A DNA stretch of 38,583 bases from Clostridium tyrobutyricum DSM 2637 = ATCC 25755 = JCM 11008. GTDB lineage: Bacteria > Bacillota > Clostridia > Clostridiales > Clostridiaceae. Made by a program: the position numbers and the translations under genes. The notes under the pieces are model-generated. The model had not been told where the DNA came from. It did not search any database and was given only the letters and a program-made list of their open reading frames with translations. Below are positions 17,018 through 25,313 of this stretch, piece by piece. The first letter of the stretch is position 1; every line of letters begins with the position of its first letter. The stretch is taken from positions 1-38,583 of the forward strand of contig NZ_APMH01000038.1 of the NCBI RefSeq assembly GCF_000359585.1. Reading direction: 5' to 3'.

Positions 17018-17054
17018 ACTATAATTATAGTTTAATTAAACTATATCCCCTTTC
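17018..17054 (-). promoter_or_regulatory. Structured leader of the DUF3343 gene: SD, palindrome, start
   Basis: GAAAGGGG (17054-17047), one base, the palindrome TATAGTTTAATTAAACTATA (17045-17026), ATTATAGT, then ATG. Folding the palindrome (8-bp stem, AATT loop) would reduce SD-to-ATG spacing from 29 to 9 nt. No other ribosome site is visible. Confidence 0.5.
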
Positions 17055-17259
17055 TAAAATAATTACTAATATATGGTATACAGATATAATATATTAGTTT
17101 ATAATTAATATATATATAATATTGATGCATTTATTATACAATTTACATCAAATATATATATAGATGTACATTATTCATTATATATTATAATAACATAATT
17201 TAATATAATTTCATTACTTACATACAACTAAAAGATAAAGAAGGGGGTAACTCTAGAAA

Positions 17260-18315
17260 ATGGATTCATTAATAGAAAAAGTAAATAAGTTAATCTTATT
17301 TTTTATAATATATACAGGTGCATTTATAATATTTTTTGGTACACTTCATTATACGCTTCCATTTGTTTTGGCATTAGTTTGTGCTTTAATACTTAAGAGG
17401 CCAACAGTGTATATTTCAAAAAAATTAAATATAAAACCATCTGTAGCTTCATTAATTACTACTATAATATTTTTCGCAATAATAATTATTGGTCTTGTAT
17501 TTGGAATTGTTCACTTAACTCAAGAAACGATACAATTTGGAAAAAATACTCAAACGTATATATCACAAAATTCTAATAATATATTAAATTCATTTTATAA
17601 ATTACAAAAATACTATAATAATTTGGATCCCAACATAATAAATGCTATAAATAAAAATTTCACTAGTTCTATTACAAAGCTATCAAATGTTGCAGTATCT
17701 ATCTCAGGTAAATTTGTATCCTATATAATAAATCTTGTTGCCACTATACCGTATATATTAATGGTTATATTATTTACACTTTTATCTACGTATTTTTTTA
17801 CAAAAGATATGTTAACAGTAAAAAACAAGCTAATAACTATATTACCTGAAAATAAAGCTAATAAATTATTCTCAATTTACACTGAAACAAAAAAAATGTT
17901 GTTAACCTATATTATATCCTATATGATAATAATTTCTATTACATTTGTAGAAACTCTAGTAGTATTTATGATATTCAAAATAAAATATGCTTTAATATTA
18001 AGTTTAGTATGTGCAATAGCTGATTTACTTCCTATTCTAGGTATTGGTACTATATATATCCCTCTTGCTTTAATTTATTTTTTTATATTCAAAAATTATC
18101 TTGTAGCTTTAGGGCTTGTTATAGCCTATGTAGTAGTTTCAATAATTCGACAAATAATAGAACCTAAATTGGTATCTTCTTCATTAGGATTAAATCCTGT
18201 AGCAGTATTAGCTTCTCTTTTCATAGGATTAAAAGCATATGGAATCATAGGAGTGTTATTTTGTATATTTTTAGTCATGTTTTATAACATATTAAAAAAA
18301 TCAGAAATACTCTAA
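17260..18315 (+). CDS. AI-2E family transporter, YtvI-like sporulation membrane protein
   Basis: 351 residues with about eight hydrophobic stretches and the family's C-terminal block of small-residue helices (DLLPILGIGTIYIPLA, RQIIEPKLVSSSLGLNPVAVL). This is the AI-2E exporter/permease family; in spore formers the close relative is YtvI. No transported substrate can be assigned. AGGGGG lies 12 nt before ATG, rather far. It runs against the replication direction, with yyaC 76 nt downstream, which fits a small separate sporulation-linked unit. Confidence 0.82.
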   Translation: MDSLIEKVNKLILFFIIYTGAFIIFFGTLHYTLPFVLALVCALILKRPTVYISKKLNIKPSVASLITTIIFFAIIIIGLVFGIVHLTQETIQFGKNTQTYISQNSNNILNSFYKLQKYYNNLDPNIINAINKNFTSSITKLSNVAVSISGKFVSYIINLVATIPYILMVILFTLLSTYFFTKDMLTVKNKLITILPENKANKLFSIYTETKKMLLTYIISYMIIISITFVETLVVFMIFKIKYALILSLVCAIADLLPILGIGTIYIPLALIYFFIFKNYLVALGLVIAYVVVSIIRQIIEPKLVSSSLGLNPVAVLASLFIGLKAYGIIGVLFCIFLVMFYNILKKSEIL

Positions 18316-18391
18316 AATTATTAGCTTTTATATTGATTATGTATAAGAAACCTTATTATGGTTACAATTTATACCATAGGAGGTTTTTTAT

Positions 18392-18985
18392 ATGTCTAAA
18401 AAAACAATTATAGATTCTAATAAAAGAAATTCCATAATATCTTTAAGAGATAATCTAAGTCATATACTATATCCATTGGTAAAATCAGGTAGGACTATAA
18501 TAATAGTATGCATTGGAACGGACAGATCCACGGGTGATAGTCTTGGCCCATTAATAGGAGAAAAATTGAAATTTCTAGTTAGAGATCAAGTACATATATA
18601 TGGAAATTTAAAAACTCCTGTTCACGCAAAAAATCTTGAGGAAATTGTTAATAAAATAAATCTAAAATATAAAAGCCCGTATATAATAGCTATTGATGCA
18701 TGTCTGGGTAGTCTACAAAATGTAGGTAAAATAATACTAGAAGCTAAACCGCTCCATCCCGGATCTGCAATGAATAAATCTCTCCCATCAATAGGAGATT
18801 TAAGTATAACCGGAATAGTAAATATATCTGGTGTTATGGAATTTATGGTATTGCAAAATACAAGATTATTTATAGTAATGCAACTTGCTGATATAATTTC
18901 AAGGGGAATATATCATGCAATAATAAAAACAGTAGGTGGAAAAAAATCTTCAAATCATAGGCATAAAATTATGGAGAATATGTAA
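18392..18985 (+). CDS. yyaC: Spore protease YyaC family protein
   Basis: 197 residues. The core IIVCIGTDRSTGDSLGPLIG followed by IIAIDACLGS and the GDLSITGIVNISG segment is characteristic of YyaC, a sporulation protein with a fold related to the germination protease Gpr. A good AGGAGG site lies 8 nt before ATG. Its 3' end overlaps the convergent ykuS-like gene by 17 nt. In Bacillus subtilis yyaC also lies next to soj/spo0J, so the neighbourhood is conserved. Confidence 0.9.
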   Translation: MSKKTIIDSNKRNSIISLRDNLSHILYPLVKSGRTIIIVCIGTDRSTGDSLGPLIGEKLKFLVRDQVHIYGNLKTPVHAKNLEEIVNKINLKYKSPYIIAIDACLGSLQNVGKIILEAKPLHPGSAMNKSLPSIGDLSITGIVNISGVMEFMVLQNTRLFIVMQLADIISRGIYHAIIKTVGGKKSSNHRHKIMENM

Positions 18986-19241
18986 TTTTATTTATCACAT
19001 TGTTATAACTCTTACTATATAAAATATTATCTATATCTTCTATGTTTTTCCCAGCGACATCAATTATTATAGTTTTTCCAAATTTAATAGTGTTGCTCAT
19101 ATTTAATTTATTTAATCCACCATCTTTCAAATCACAAATAATAGCATCAAAAATATCTTCTTTTTCCGAAATTACATTATAGCCTTTTTTTTTCAATCCA
19201 TCACTTATTTGACTTAATTCACTTGAAACATAAACTTTCAT
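18969..19241 (-). CDS. YkuS/UPF0180-like small protein
   Basis: 90 residues: MKVYVSSELSQISDGLKKKG..., with an alternating beta-alpha pattern, a DAIICDLKDGG turn and a NTIKFGKTIIIDVAGK strand. It resembles the YkuS (UPF0180) family of small proteins of unknown function, though only weakly. Its AGGAGG ribosome site is part of the 3' arm of a terminator-like hairpin after the DUF4446 gene, and the T run immediately precedes ATG. Its 3' end overlaps yyaC on the opposite strand by 17 nt. Confidence 0.7.
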   Translation of the reverse strand: MKVYVSSELSQISDGLKKKGYNVISEKEDIFDAIICDLKDGGLNKLNMSNTIKFGKTIIIDVAGKNIEDIDNILYSKSYNNVINKITYSP

Positions 19242-19244
19242 AAA

Positions 19245-19287
19245 AAAGAACCTCCTTAAGGATATTATTACCCTCAGGAGATTCTTT
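19245..19287 (-). terminator. Terminator-like hairpin that includes the ykuS ribosome site
   Basis: AGGAGATTCTTT (19276-19287) pairs with AAAGAACCTCCT (19245-19256), with one mismatch in 12. Read on the minus strand it ends ...AGGAGGTTCTTTTTTATG, so the 3' arm holds the AGGAGG site, the T run follows, and ykuS starts at once. It can act as terminator of DUF4446 and as a block on ykuS translation. Confidence 0.72.
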
Positions 19288-19294
19288 ATGTATA

Positions 19295-19804
19295 TTATTT
19301 ATCAATTTTTTTATTAATACATTCTTGTAAAACTTGATTTTCTTCATTAGATAATTCATATCTAGACATACCCTTATCTATAGGCTTAGCATAAGTTGTA
19401 CTTTCACTTCTACCATATATTCCTGTGATTATAACACCACTATTATTCCCATCTAAAATTGCTACTGAAAAGCTCAAATCACTACCAACGTCTTCAAATG
19501 CCCTGTATCTTATAATAGAAATTTTTTGGACACAAGTATTATATTTTTGGCTTAATTTTTCAAATTTTTCTTTCATGAAATCAGTTTCCTGTTTTGCTTC
19601 ATCTATATTATCTAAATATCCTATAATAAGTTGTTCCAAGTTTTTATTATCTACTCCTCTCATAAGTCGTCTATATTTATTCTCAACTTTATTTAAAGCT
19701 TTAGTTAATACTGCAACTATTATAAATAATATTATAATCAATACAAAAAGAACAGCCATAATATAAATTTGAAAATTGCCTATATTTTTTAAAATATATT
19801 CCAT
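19295..19804 (-). CDS. DUF4446 family protein
   Basis: 169 residues from ATG 19804, which has GGAAGGAG eight nt upstream; the ATG at 19822 lies before that site and is unlikely. One N-terminal membrane segment (about residues 13-35), then a coiled-coil-like stretch, then the conserved VGSDLSFSVAILDGNNSGVI domain of DUF4446. The role is unknown. It is found with parAB in clostridia, here following parB with a parS site in the 72-nt gap, so an origin- or envelope-linked function is possible but not shown. Confidence 0.85.
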   Translation of the reverse strand: MEYILKNIGNFQIYIMAVLFVLIIILFIIVAVLTKALNKVENKYRRLMRGVDNKNLEQLIIGYLDNIDEAKQETDFMKEKFEKLSQKYNTCVQKISIIRYRAFEDVGSDLSFSVAILDGNNSGVIITGIYGRSESTTYAKPIDKGMSRYELSNEENQVLQECINKKIDK

Positions 19805-19827
19805 GTCTTTTTCTCCTTCCATAAAAA

Positions 19828-19843
19828 TGTTTCATGTGAAACA
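19828..19843. other. parS site 1
   Basis: TGTTTCATGTGAAACA, 15 of 16 matching the Bacillus consensus TGTTTCACGTGAAACA (read on the other strand TGTTTCACATGAAACA). Symmetric flanks extend the arms to AAAATGTTTCA/TGAAACATTTT with one offset. It lies between parB and DUF4446. ParB (Spo0J) loads here. Confidence 0.92.
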
Positions 19844-19876
19844 TTTTATTTATGCTATGATTCATTTCATCAAACC

Positions 19877-20731
19877 TTAAACTTTTAAAATATCTAATAT
19901 TCTCTGTAAATCATCTGGTGAATAATATTCTATTTCTATCTTTCCCTTATTTTTTTTATCATTTAATGTAACTTTAGTACCAAATAATTCTTTCAACTTT
20001 TCTTCTATATCAATATAATATGGATTACTTTTTATTTGTCTGTTTCCTATATCCTTTTTAGCATGTTTAATATCCTTAACAAGCTTTTCCACTTGACGTA
20101 CAGTTAAATCATTTTTTATTATACTTTTAGCCAATTCATATTGTGAATTTTTATCTTCCAAAGTTAAAAGTGTTCTTCCATGACCTTCTGTTATTAATCC
20201 ATTAATTAAATAATCTTGAACTCTACTATCCAAGTTTAATAATCTCATACAATTTGTTATTGCTGTCCTGGATTTACCTATTTTATTTGCCAATTCCTCC
20301 TGTTTGAGTTTGAAATCATTAATCAGTTTTTTATATGCAATGGCTTCTTCTATTGGATTTAAATCCTGTCTTTGTATATTTTCTATTAAAGAAATTTCAA
20401 GTATATCCCTATCTGATAAACTCATTACTATAGCAGGCACTTCTTTCAATCCTGCTAATCTAGCTGCTCTCCATCTTCTTTCACCTGCAACTATTATATA
20501 TTTATCTTTTTCTCTGTTTAATATAAGTGGTTGTATTATGCCGTGTTCTTTTATAGATTGAGAAAGTTGTACAATCTTACCCTCATCAAAATTTTTCCTA
20601 GGTTGTTCTTCATTAGCACTTATAGACTCTATATTAATTTTTTTAACAGTAGTTTCAGTATCACTATTATTTAAAATATCATCAGGTATTAGTGCTCCTA
20701 ATCCCCTGCCTAACCCATATTTTTTATTCAA
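19877..20731 (-). CDS. parB: Chromosome-partitioning protein ParB (Spo0J)
   Basis: 284 residues beginning MNKKYGLGRGLGALIP, the ParA-stimulating N-terminus of Spo0J-type ParB. ENIQRQDLNPIEEA and AGERRWRAARLAG form the CTP-binding clamp domain, followed by a helix-turn-helix (KQEELANKIGKSRTAITN) that reads parS and a C-terminal dimer domain. It slides from parS, recruits SMC and works with ParA. The start is TTG 20729-20731. No ribosome site is next to it, but AAAGGGGG lies 55 nt upstream beyond a 9-bp hairpin; see the leader feature. It follows parA by 114 nt. Confidence 0.96.
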   Translation of the reverse strand: MNKKYGLGRGLGALIPDDILNNSDTETTVKKINIESISANEEQPRKNFDEGKIVQLSQSIKEHGIIQPLILNREKDKYIIVAGERRWRAARLAGLKEVPAIVMSLSDRDILEISLIENIQRQDLNPIEEAIAYKKLINDFKLKQEELANKIGKSRTAITNCMRLLNLDSRVQDYLINGLITEGHGRTLLTLEDKNSQYELAKSIIKNDLTVRQVEKLVKDIKHAKKDIGNRQIKSNPYYIDIEEKLKELFGTKVTLNDKKNKGKIEIEYYSPDDLQRILDILKV

Positions 20732-20794
20732 AACATATTTACTGCTGCCTAAAATACAGATAAGATGTTATATCCTACAGCAGTAACCCCCTTT
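20732..20794 (-). promoter_or_regulatory. Structured leader of parB: SD, hairpin, TTG
   Basis: AAAGGGGG (20794-20787) is followed directly by TTACTGCTG (20786-20778), a 30-nt loop, CAGCAGTAA (20747-20739), ATATGTT and the TTG start. Looping out the 9-bp hairpin gives an SD-to-start spacing of 7 nt. There is no start codon suitably placed after the SD for a leader peptide, and no T run to suggest a terminator. Confidence 0.55.
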
Positions 20795-20845
20795 CTTTAT
20801 AATTCTTTAATTCCCTAATTTTAATTTACAAATATTCTATGTACA

Positions 20846-21625
20846 TTAATTGATCAATTTACATTTTTGTCTCTTTAAAAACTCCTCTGTTAAATTATCA
20901 TAAGCTTTAGCTCCTCTGCACTTATCATCATAAAGTGCTATAGGTAATCCAAAGCTTGGTGCCTCAGCTAATCTTATATTACGTGGTATTGTAGTTGTAT
21001 AAACTTTATCTTTAAAATATTTTTTTACCTCTGATGCTACTTCATTAGATAGTCTTGTCCTTCCATCATACATACTCATAACTACTCCCTCAACATCTAA
21101 ATCAGGATTTAAAGATCTTTTTACTAGTTGTATAGTATTTACTAGCTGACCAACTCCCTCTAAAGCGTAAAATTCACATTGTATAGGAATAAGAACGCTA
21201 TTTGAACAAGAAAGTGCATTAATAGTTAGAATACCTAATGATGGAGGACAATCTATAAATACAAAATCAAAGTCTTGCTTCATACTTTTTATCTTATCTT
21301 TTAATATACTTTCTCTATTGTTTACATTAATTAACTCAACTTCTGCTCCGGCTAATTCCATAGTAGATGGAATCATATAAAAATTATCTACTAATTCAGA
21401 TTTTTTCATTACTTGATCAATATCTGAATCTGAACACAATATGTCATATATAGATTTATCTATACTTGACTTATCAAATCCCAAACCACTTGTAGTATTA
21501 CCCTGAGGATCAATATCAATATTTAAAACTTTATATCCTTTAACAGCTAAATAAACGCTGAGATTAATACTTGTAGTTGTTTTTCCAACTCCACCTTTTT
21601 GATTAAATATAGAAATTATTTTCAT
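20846..21625 (-). CDS. parA: Chromosome-partitioning ATPase ParA (Soj)
   Basis: 259 residues from ATG 21625, which has AAGGTGG eight nt upstream; GTG codons at 21637 and 21634 are part of that site, so an earlier start is unlikely. The deviant Walker A KGGVGKTT (residues 10-17), DIDPQGNTTSGLG and FIDCPPSLGILTINAL are typical of Soj. The ATPase binds DNA when dimeric, is stimulated by ParB, and in Bacillus also regulates DnaA. It is followed by parB and preceded by a parS within a long palindrome. Confidence 0.97.
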   Translation of the reverse strand: MKIISIFNQKGGVGKTTTSINLSVYLAVKGYKVLNIDIDPQGNTTSGLGFDKSSIDKSIYDILCSDSDIDQVMKKSELVDNFYMIPSTMELAGAEVELINVNNRESILKDKIKSMKQDFDFVFIDCPPSLGILTINALSCSNSVLIPIQCEFYALEGVGQLVNTIQLVKRSLNPDLDVEGVVMSMYDGRTRLSNEVASEVKKYFKDKVYTTTIPRNIRLAEAPSFGLPIALYDDKCRGAKAYDNLTEEFLKRQKCKLIN

Positions 21626-21706
21626 AGCATTCACCACCTTTTTATTACTTAATTTTAATTATATATTTTTCTCTACTATAATTAAAGAGTTTTTATTATT
21701 AATTTA

Positions 21707-21754
21707 AAATGAAATAGATTAAATGTTTCACATGAAACATTTAATCTATTTCAT
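21707..21754. repeat. 48-nt palindrome enclosing parS site 2
   Basis: parS TGTTTCACATGAAACA (21724-21739) lies at the centre of a palindrome with 23-nt perfectly complementary arms; only the central CA is asymmetric. The outer arms (AATGAAATAGATTAA and its complement) have nothing to do with the ParB consensus. It lies in the noc-parA gap on the side of parA. Confidence 0.9.
21724..21739. other. parS site 2
   Basis: TGTTTCACATGAAACA, one base from the consensus (A for G at position 9), the same variant as site 1. The two sites flank parAB, 1.9 kb apart and about 8-10 kb from dnaA. Confidence 0.93.
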
Positions 21755-21759
21755 TGTCT

Positions 21760-21795
21760 AAAAAAGGACATTTAAAGTACAATATTTAAATGTCC
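21760..21795 (-). terminator. Terminator of the mnmE-mnmG-rsmG-noc operon
   Basis: GGACATTTAAA (21766-21776) and TTTAAATGTCC (21785-21795): perfect 11-bp stem, 8-nt loop. The minus strand continues TTTTTT (21765 to 21760, approximately). It begins 12 nt after the noc stop. Confidence 0.9.
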
Positions 21796-21806
21796 CTAAA
21801 TTATTT

Positions 21807-22583
21807 TTATTTTTTAGGAATTGTTATAGTTATCTGTATTTTATCTTCCATATCTTTAGATGAATATTTGGCTTTTAATCCATATTTGTCAAATACCTGT
21901 TTAACCGTATTTACATATACTCTAGGAGAAAATATTCCCTTTATTCTTTTCTTTTTTTTCTTTCCTTTTTTATCAATTAATCCTTCTAGTTCTTTTTCAA
22001 TCAATTCTTCTGTTTTCTTTACATTTAAAGATTTTTTCAATATAATATCAAGTATCTTTATTTGAAGTTCAACAGATGGAAGTTTCAGTAAAGCTCTTGC
22101 ATGCCTCTCTGTTAAATTATTTTTGAGAATTATTTCTCTTACCTGTTTATTCAACTTAAGAATTCTAATTTTATTAGCAATAGTTGATTGTTTTTTACCT
22201 ATAACCTCAGCTAGTTTTTCTTGAGTATATGAATGATCCTTTATCAAATTATAATAAGCTTCTGCCTCTTCCAAAAAATTTAGATTTTCCCTCTGTAAAT
22301 TTTCAAGTAATGCTATTGCTGCTGATTCTTTATCACTTATATTAACTATTATAACAGGGACTTCCTTAAGTCCTATTTTTTTAGCAGCTCTTAATCTTCT
22401 TTCACCTGCTATTAATTCATACTTATACTCATTCAATTTTCTTACAGATAGTGGTTGAACTATTCCATAAGATTTTATAGATTGTGCTAACTCATTTAAA
22501 CTTTCTTCATCAAAATATTTTCTTGGCTGATATATATTAGGTGAAATTAAATCTACAGATATATAATTAATATTTTTTTGCAT
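21807..22583 (-). CDS. noc: Nucleoid occlusion protein Noc (ParB paralogue)
   Basis: 258 residues. A ParB-type N-terminal domain (NIYQPRKYFDEESL, AGERRLRAAKKIG, ENLQRENLNFLEE) and helix-turn-helix (YTQEKLAEVIGKKQSTIANK) are followed by a very basic linker (DKKGKKKKKRIKG) and a C-terminal dimer domain. Lack of the GLGRGLG start seen in ParB, and position next to rsmG, mark it as Noc, which binds its own sites and keeps the division septum off the nucleoid. GAGGG lies 10 nt before ATG. No Noc-binding site was recognised nearby. It ends the operon at a clear terminator. Confidence 0.9.
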   Translation of the reverse strand: MQKNINYISVDLISPNIYQPRKYFDEESLNELAQSIKSYGIVQPLSVRKLNEYKYELIAGERRLRAAKKIGLKEVPVIIVNISDKESAAIALLENLQRENLNFLEEAEAYYNLIKDHSYTQEKLAEVIGKKQSTIANKIRILKLNKQVREIILKNNLTERHARALLKLPSVELQIKILDIILKKSLNVKKTEELIEKELEGLIDKKGKKKKKRIKGIFSPRVYVNTVKQVFDKYGLKAKYSSKDMEDKIQITITIPKK

Positions 22584-22682
22584 AGCTATCCATCCCTCTT
22601 ACACTTCCTATTATTAACATTTCTCCATTGTAACTTAAAATCCTTCTTATTTTTGTAAATTTCGTACGACAAATTAATAGTT

Positions 22683-23402
22683 TTATTTTAATGGTTTCTT
22701 TGAAACAGTTCCAGCTTTTCTAGGATATAATTTTGGGGTACTATTTATCTTTTTAATTATTACTAGATTATGATTTAATTCACTATTTTCCATATCAACT
22801 TTAATGATATCTTCTATATGTCCACCTAATATATCAATAGCATGTTTACTCTCATTAATTTCTTCTTTTAAGGAAGGTCCTTTCATAGCTATAAAATATC
22901 CTCCTATTTTTACATATGGCAAGCAAAATTCACTTAATACTGTTAAATTAGCTACTGCCCTTGAAACTGAAACATCAAATGATTCTCTATATTCATTTTT
23001 TCTACAAATATCTTCAGCTCTTCCATGTATAGTTTGAATATTTTTCAAATTCAATTTGTCTATAACTTCATCTAAAAATTTTATTCTTTTGTTTAGGGAA
23101 TCCAAAAGCAAACCATTTATATCTGGTCTGATTATACCCATTGGTATACCCGGAAAACCAGCTCCACTTCCAATATCAATAAAATTATGACTATCTTTAA
23201 TTGGAGAAAACTTAAATATTTTTATACAATCTATAAAATGTTTTTTAATTATTGCATCATCTTCAACTATAGCAGTAAGATTAATTTTTTTATTCCATAC
23301 TTGAATTAAATTTTTATACTCCAAAAAATCTTTATATTTTTTTTCGTCAAAATCAACTCCTGAATCAAGACAAGCACTTCTCATAATTTCAAAATAATCC
23401 AT
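22683..23402 (-). CDS. rsmG: 16S rRNA (guanine527-N7)-methyltransferase RsmG
   Basis: 239 residues. The SAM-binding motif [17 protein letters not shown] (about residues 73-89) and NKKINLTAI near the N-terminus are diagnostic for RsmG (GidB). It methylates N7 of G527 in 16S rRNA; loss gives low-level streptomycin resistance. GATAGGAG, inside the end of mnmG, lies 10 nt before ATG, and only 3 nt separate the genes. It is followed by noc after a 99-nt gap. Confidence 0.96.
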   Translation of the reverse strand: MDYFEIMRSACLDSGVDFDEKKYKDFLEYKNLIQVWNKKINLTAIVEDDAIIKKHFIDCIKIFKFSPIKDSHNFIDIGSGAGFPGIPMGIIRPDINGLLLDSLNKRIKFLDEVIDKLNLKNIQTIHGRAEDICRKNEYRESFDVSVSRAVANLTVLSEFCLPYVKIGGYFIAMKGPSLKEEINESKHAIDILGGHIEDIIKVDMENSELNHNLVIIKKINSTPKLYPRKAGTVSKKPLK

Positions 23403-23405
23403 AAT

Positions 23406-25304
23406 TTAATTACTCCTATCTAAATTATTTTGTCTTCTTATCTTTTCCATATAAATCATTAGAACAGATATATCAGCAGGAGAAACTCCTGAAATTCTAG
23501 AAGCTTGCCCTATATTCATCGGCTTTACTTTATTTAACTTTTGAATAGCCTCAATCCTCAATCCCTTTACTTCATCATATCTTATATCACCAGGTATAAC
23601 TTTATCTTCAAATTTTTTAAATTGTGCTATCTGCTGTAACTGTTTATCAATATATCCCTCATATTTTGAAATAATATTTACTTCCTCTTGAATATCTAAA
23701 TCCAAATTTGGTCTATCTTTATCCAATAGTGCAACTCTCATATAATCCAATTCAGGTCTTTTTATTATATTATATAAACTTTCTGTTTTCTTTAATTCCG
23801 AAGAACCTATTGAAGTTAAGAATTCAATTACTTCTTTCTTAGGTGTAATATTTATCTTTTTAATTCTATCTATTTCATGAAATATTGAATTCTTCCTGTT
23901 TATAAATCTTTTATATCTTTCTTCGGTAACAAGTCCTATGCTATATCCTAACTTTGTTAATCTAAGATCTGCATTGTCCTGTCTGAGTATTAGTCTGTAT
24001 TCAGCTCTTGAGGTCATCATCCTATATGGTTCTTCCGTACCTTTTGTGACTAAATCATCTATTAAAACCCCAATATATGCATCAGACCTTTTTAAAATAA
24101 GTGGTTCTTTATTTCTTGCTTTAAGTGCAGCATTGATTCCTGCAATTAATCCTTGAGCTGCAGCTTCTTCATAACCTGAACTTCCATTTAATTGACCAGC
24201 TCCAAACAATCCATCAATATTTTTAAATTCTAATGAAAGCTTAAGTTGAAGTGGATTAATACAATCATATTCAATAGCATAACCAGTTCTTAAAAATTCT
24301 ACATTTTCGAGTCCTGTTATAGTTTTATACATAGCTAATTGAACATCTTCAGGCATAGATGTAGATGCCCCATCCACATATAACTCGTCTGTATTTTCAC
24401 CTTCTGGTTCTATAAATATTTGATGTTTTTCTTTATCTGGAAATCTAACTATTTTATCTTCAATTGAAGGACAATATCTTGGCCCCACAGACTTAATAGA
24501 ACCATTATAGAGTGGAGATCTATCTATATTTTCCTTTATAACTTTTATCGTATTCTCCGTAGTATAGGTTAAATAACAAGATATTTGCTCTCTATCTAAT
24601 GACTCCGTCATAAATGAAAATGGAATTATCCTTCTGTCACCTTTCTGCTCTATCATTTTAGAAAAATCGACACTTCTTCTGTTTACTCTAGCAGGAGTAC
24701 CAGTTTTAAATCTTCTAAGTTCTATATTCAAATTCAATAAACTTTGAGAAAGATCATTAGCCGGCATAAATCCATTTGGTCCTGAACTATAGCTAACATC
24801 TCCTATAATAACTTTACCTTTCAAATAGGTTCCTGTTGCTAGAACTACACATTTTGATTTAAAGCATGCCCCATTTTTAGTACTTATACCACATACTTTA
24901 CCTAAATTATCTGTTTCTATATTAAGTACCTCTAATTGTCTTAAATATAAATTAGACTGTTTTTCCAATACTCTCTTCATTCTTCTAGAATAATTACTTT
25001 TATCGGCTTGGGCTCTCAATGAATGTACTGCTGGTCCTTTAGAAGTATTCAACATTCTGGATTGTATAAAAGTATTGTCAATATTTACTCCCATTTCACC
25101 TCCAAGTGAATCTATCTCTCTAACTAAGTGTCCCTTTGCCGTTCCACCTATATTAGGATTACATGGCATAAATCCTACGCTATCCAGGTTCATCGTACAT
25201 ACAAGTGTTTTACATCCCATTCTAGCTGCAGCAAGCCCTGCTTCACATCCAGCATGTCCTGCTCCTACTATTATTACATCATAACTTTCTGAAAAGTATT
25301 TCAT
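23406..25304 (-). CDS. mnmG: tRNA uridine-5-carboxymethylaminomethyl modification enzyme MnmG (GidA)
   Basis: 632 residues, full length. The FAD-binding GxGxxG is at Gly14-Gly19 ([10 protein letters not shown]); [22 protein letters not shown] and GTGTYLKGK-like blocks are typical, and the C-terminal helical domain carries [13 protein letters not shown]. With MnmE it installs cmnm5 on wobble uridine 34 of several tRNAs. It follows mnmE by 9 nt. AGGT lies about 8 nt before ATG. Confidence 0.97.
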   Translation of the reverse strand: MKYFSESYDVIIVGAGHAGCEAGLAAARMGCKTLVCTMNLDSVGFMPCNPNIGGTAKGHLVREIDSLGGEMGVNIDNTFIQSRMLNTSKGPAVHSLRAQADKSNYSRRMKRVLEKQSNLYLRQLEVLNIETDNLGKVCGISTKNGACFKSKCVVLATGTYLKGKVIIGDVSYSSGPNGFMPANDLSQSLLNLNIELRRFKTGTPARVNRRSVDFSKMIEQKGDRRIIPFSFMTESLDREQISCYLTYTTENTIKVIKENIDRSPLYNGSIKSVGPRYCPSIEDKIVRFPDKEKHQIFIEPEGENTDELYVDGASTSMPEDVQLAMYKTITGLENVEFLRTGYAIEYDCINPLQLKLSLEFKNIDGLFGAGQLNGSSGYEEAAAQGLIAGINAALKARNKEPLILKRSDAYIGVLIDDLVTKGTEEPYRMMTSRAEYRLILRQDNADLRLTKLGYSIGLVTEERYKRFINRKNSIFHEIDRIKKINITPKKEVIEFLTSIGSSELKKTESLYNIIKRPELDYMRVALLDKDRPNLDLDIQEEVNIISKYEGYIDKQLQQIAQFKKFEDKVIPGDIRYDEVKGLRIEAIQKLNKVKPMNIGQASRISGVSPADISVLMIYMEKIRRQNNLDRSN

Positions 25305-25313
25305 TGAATATAC

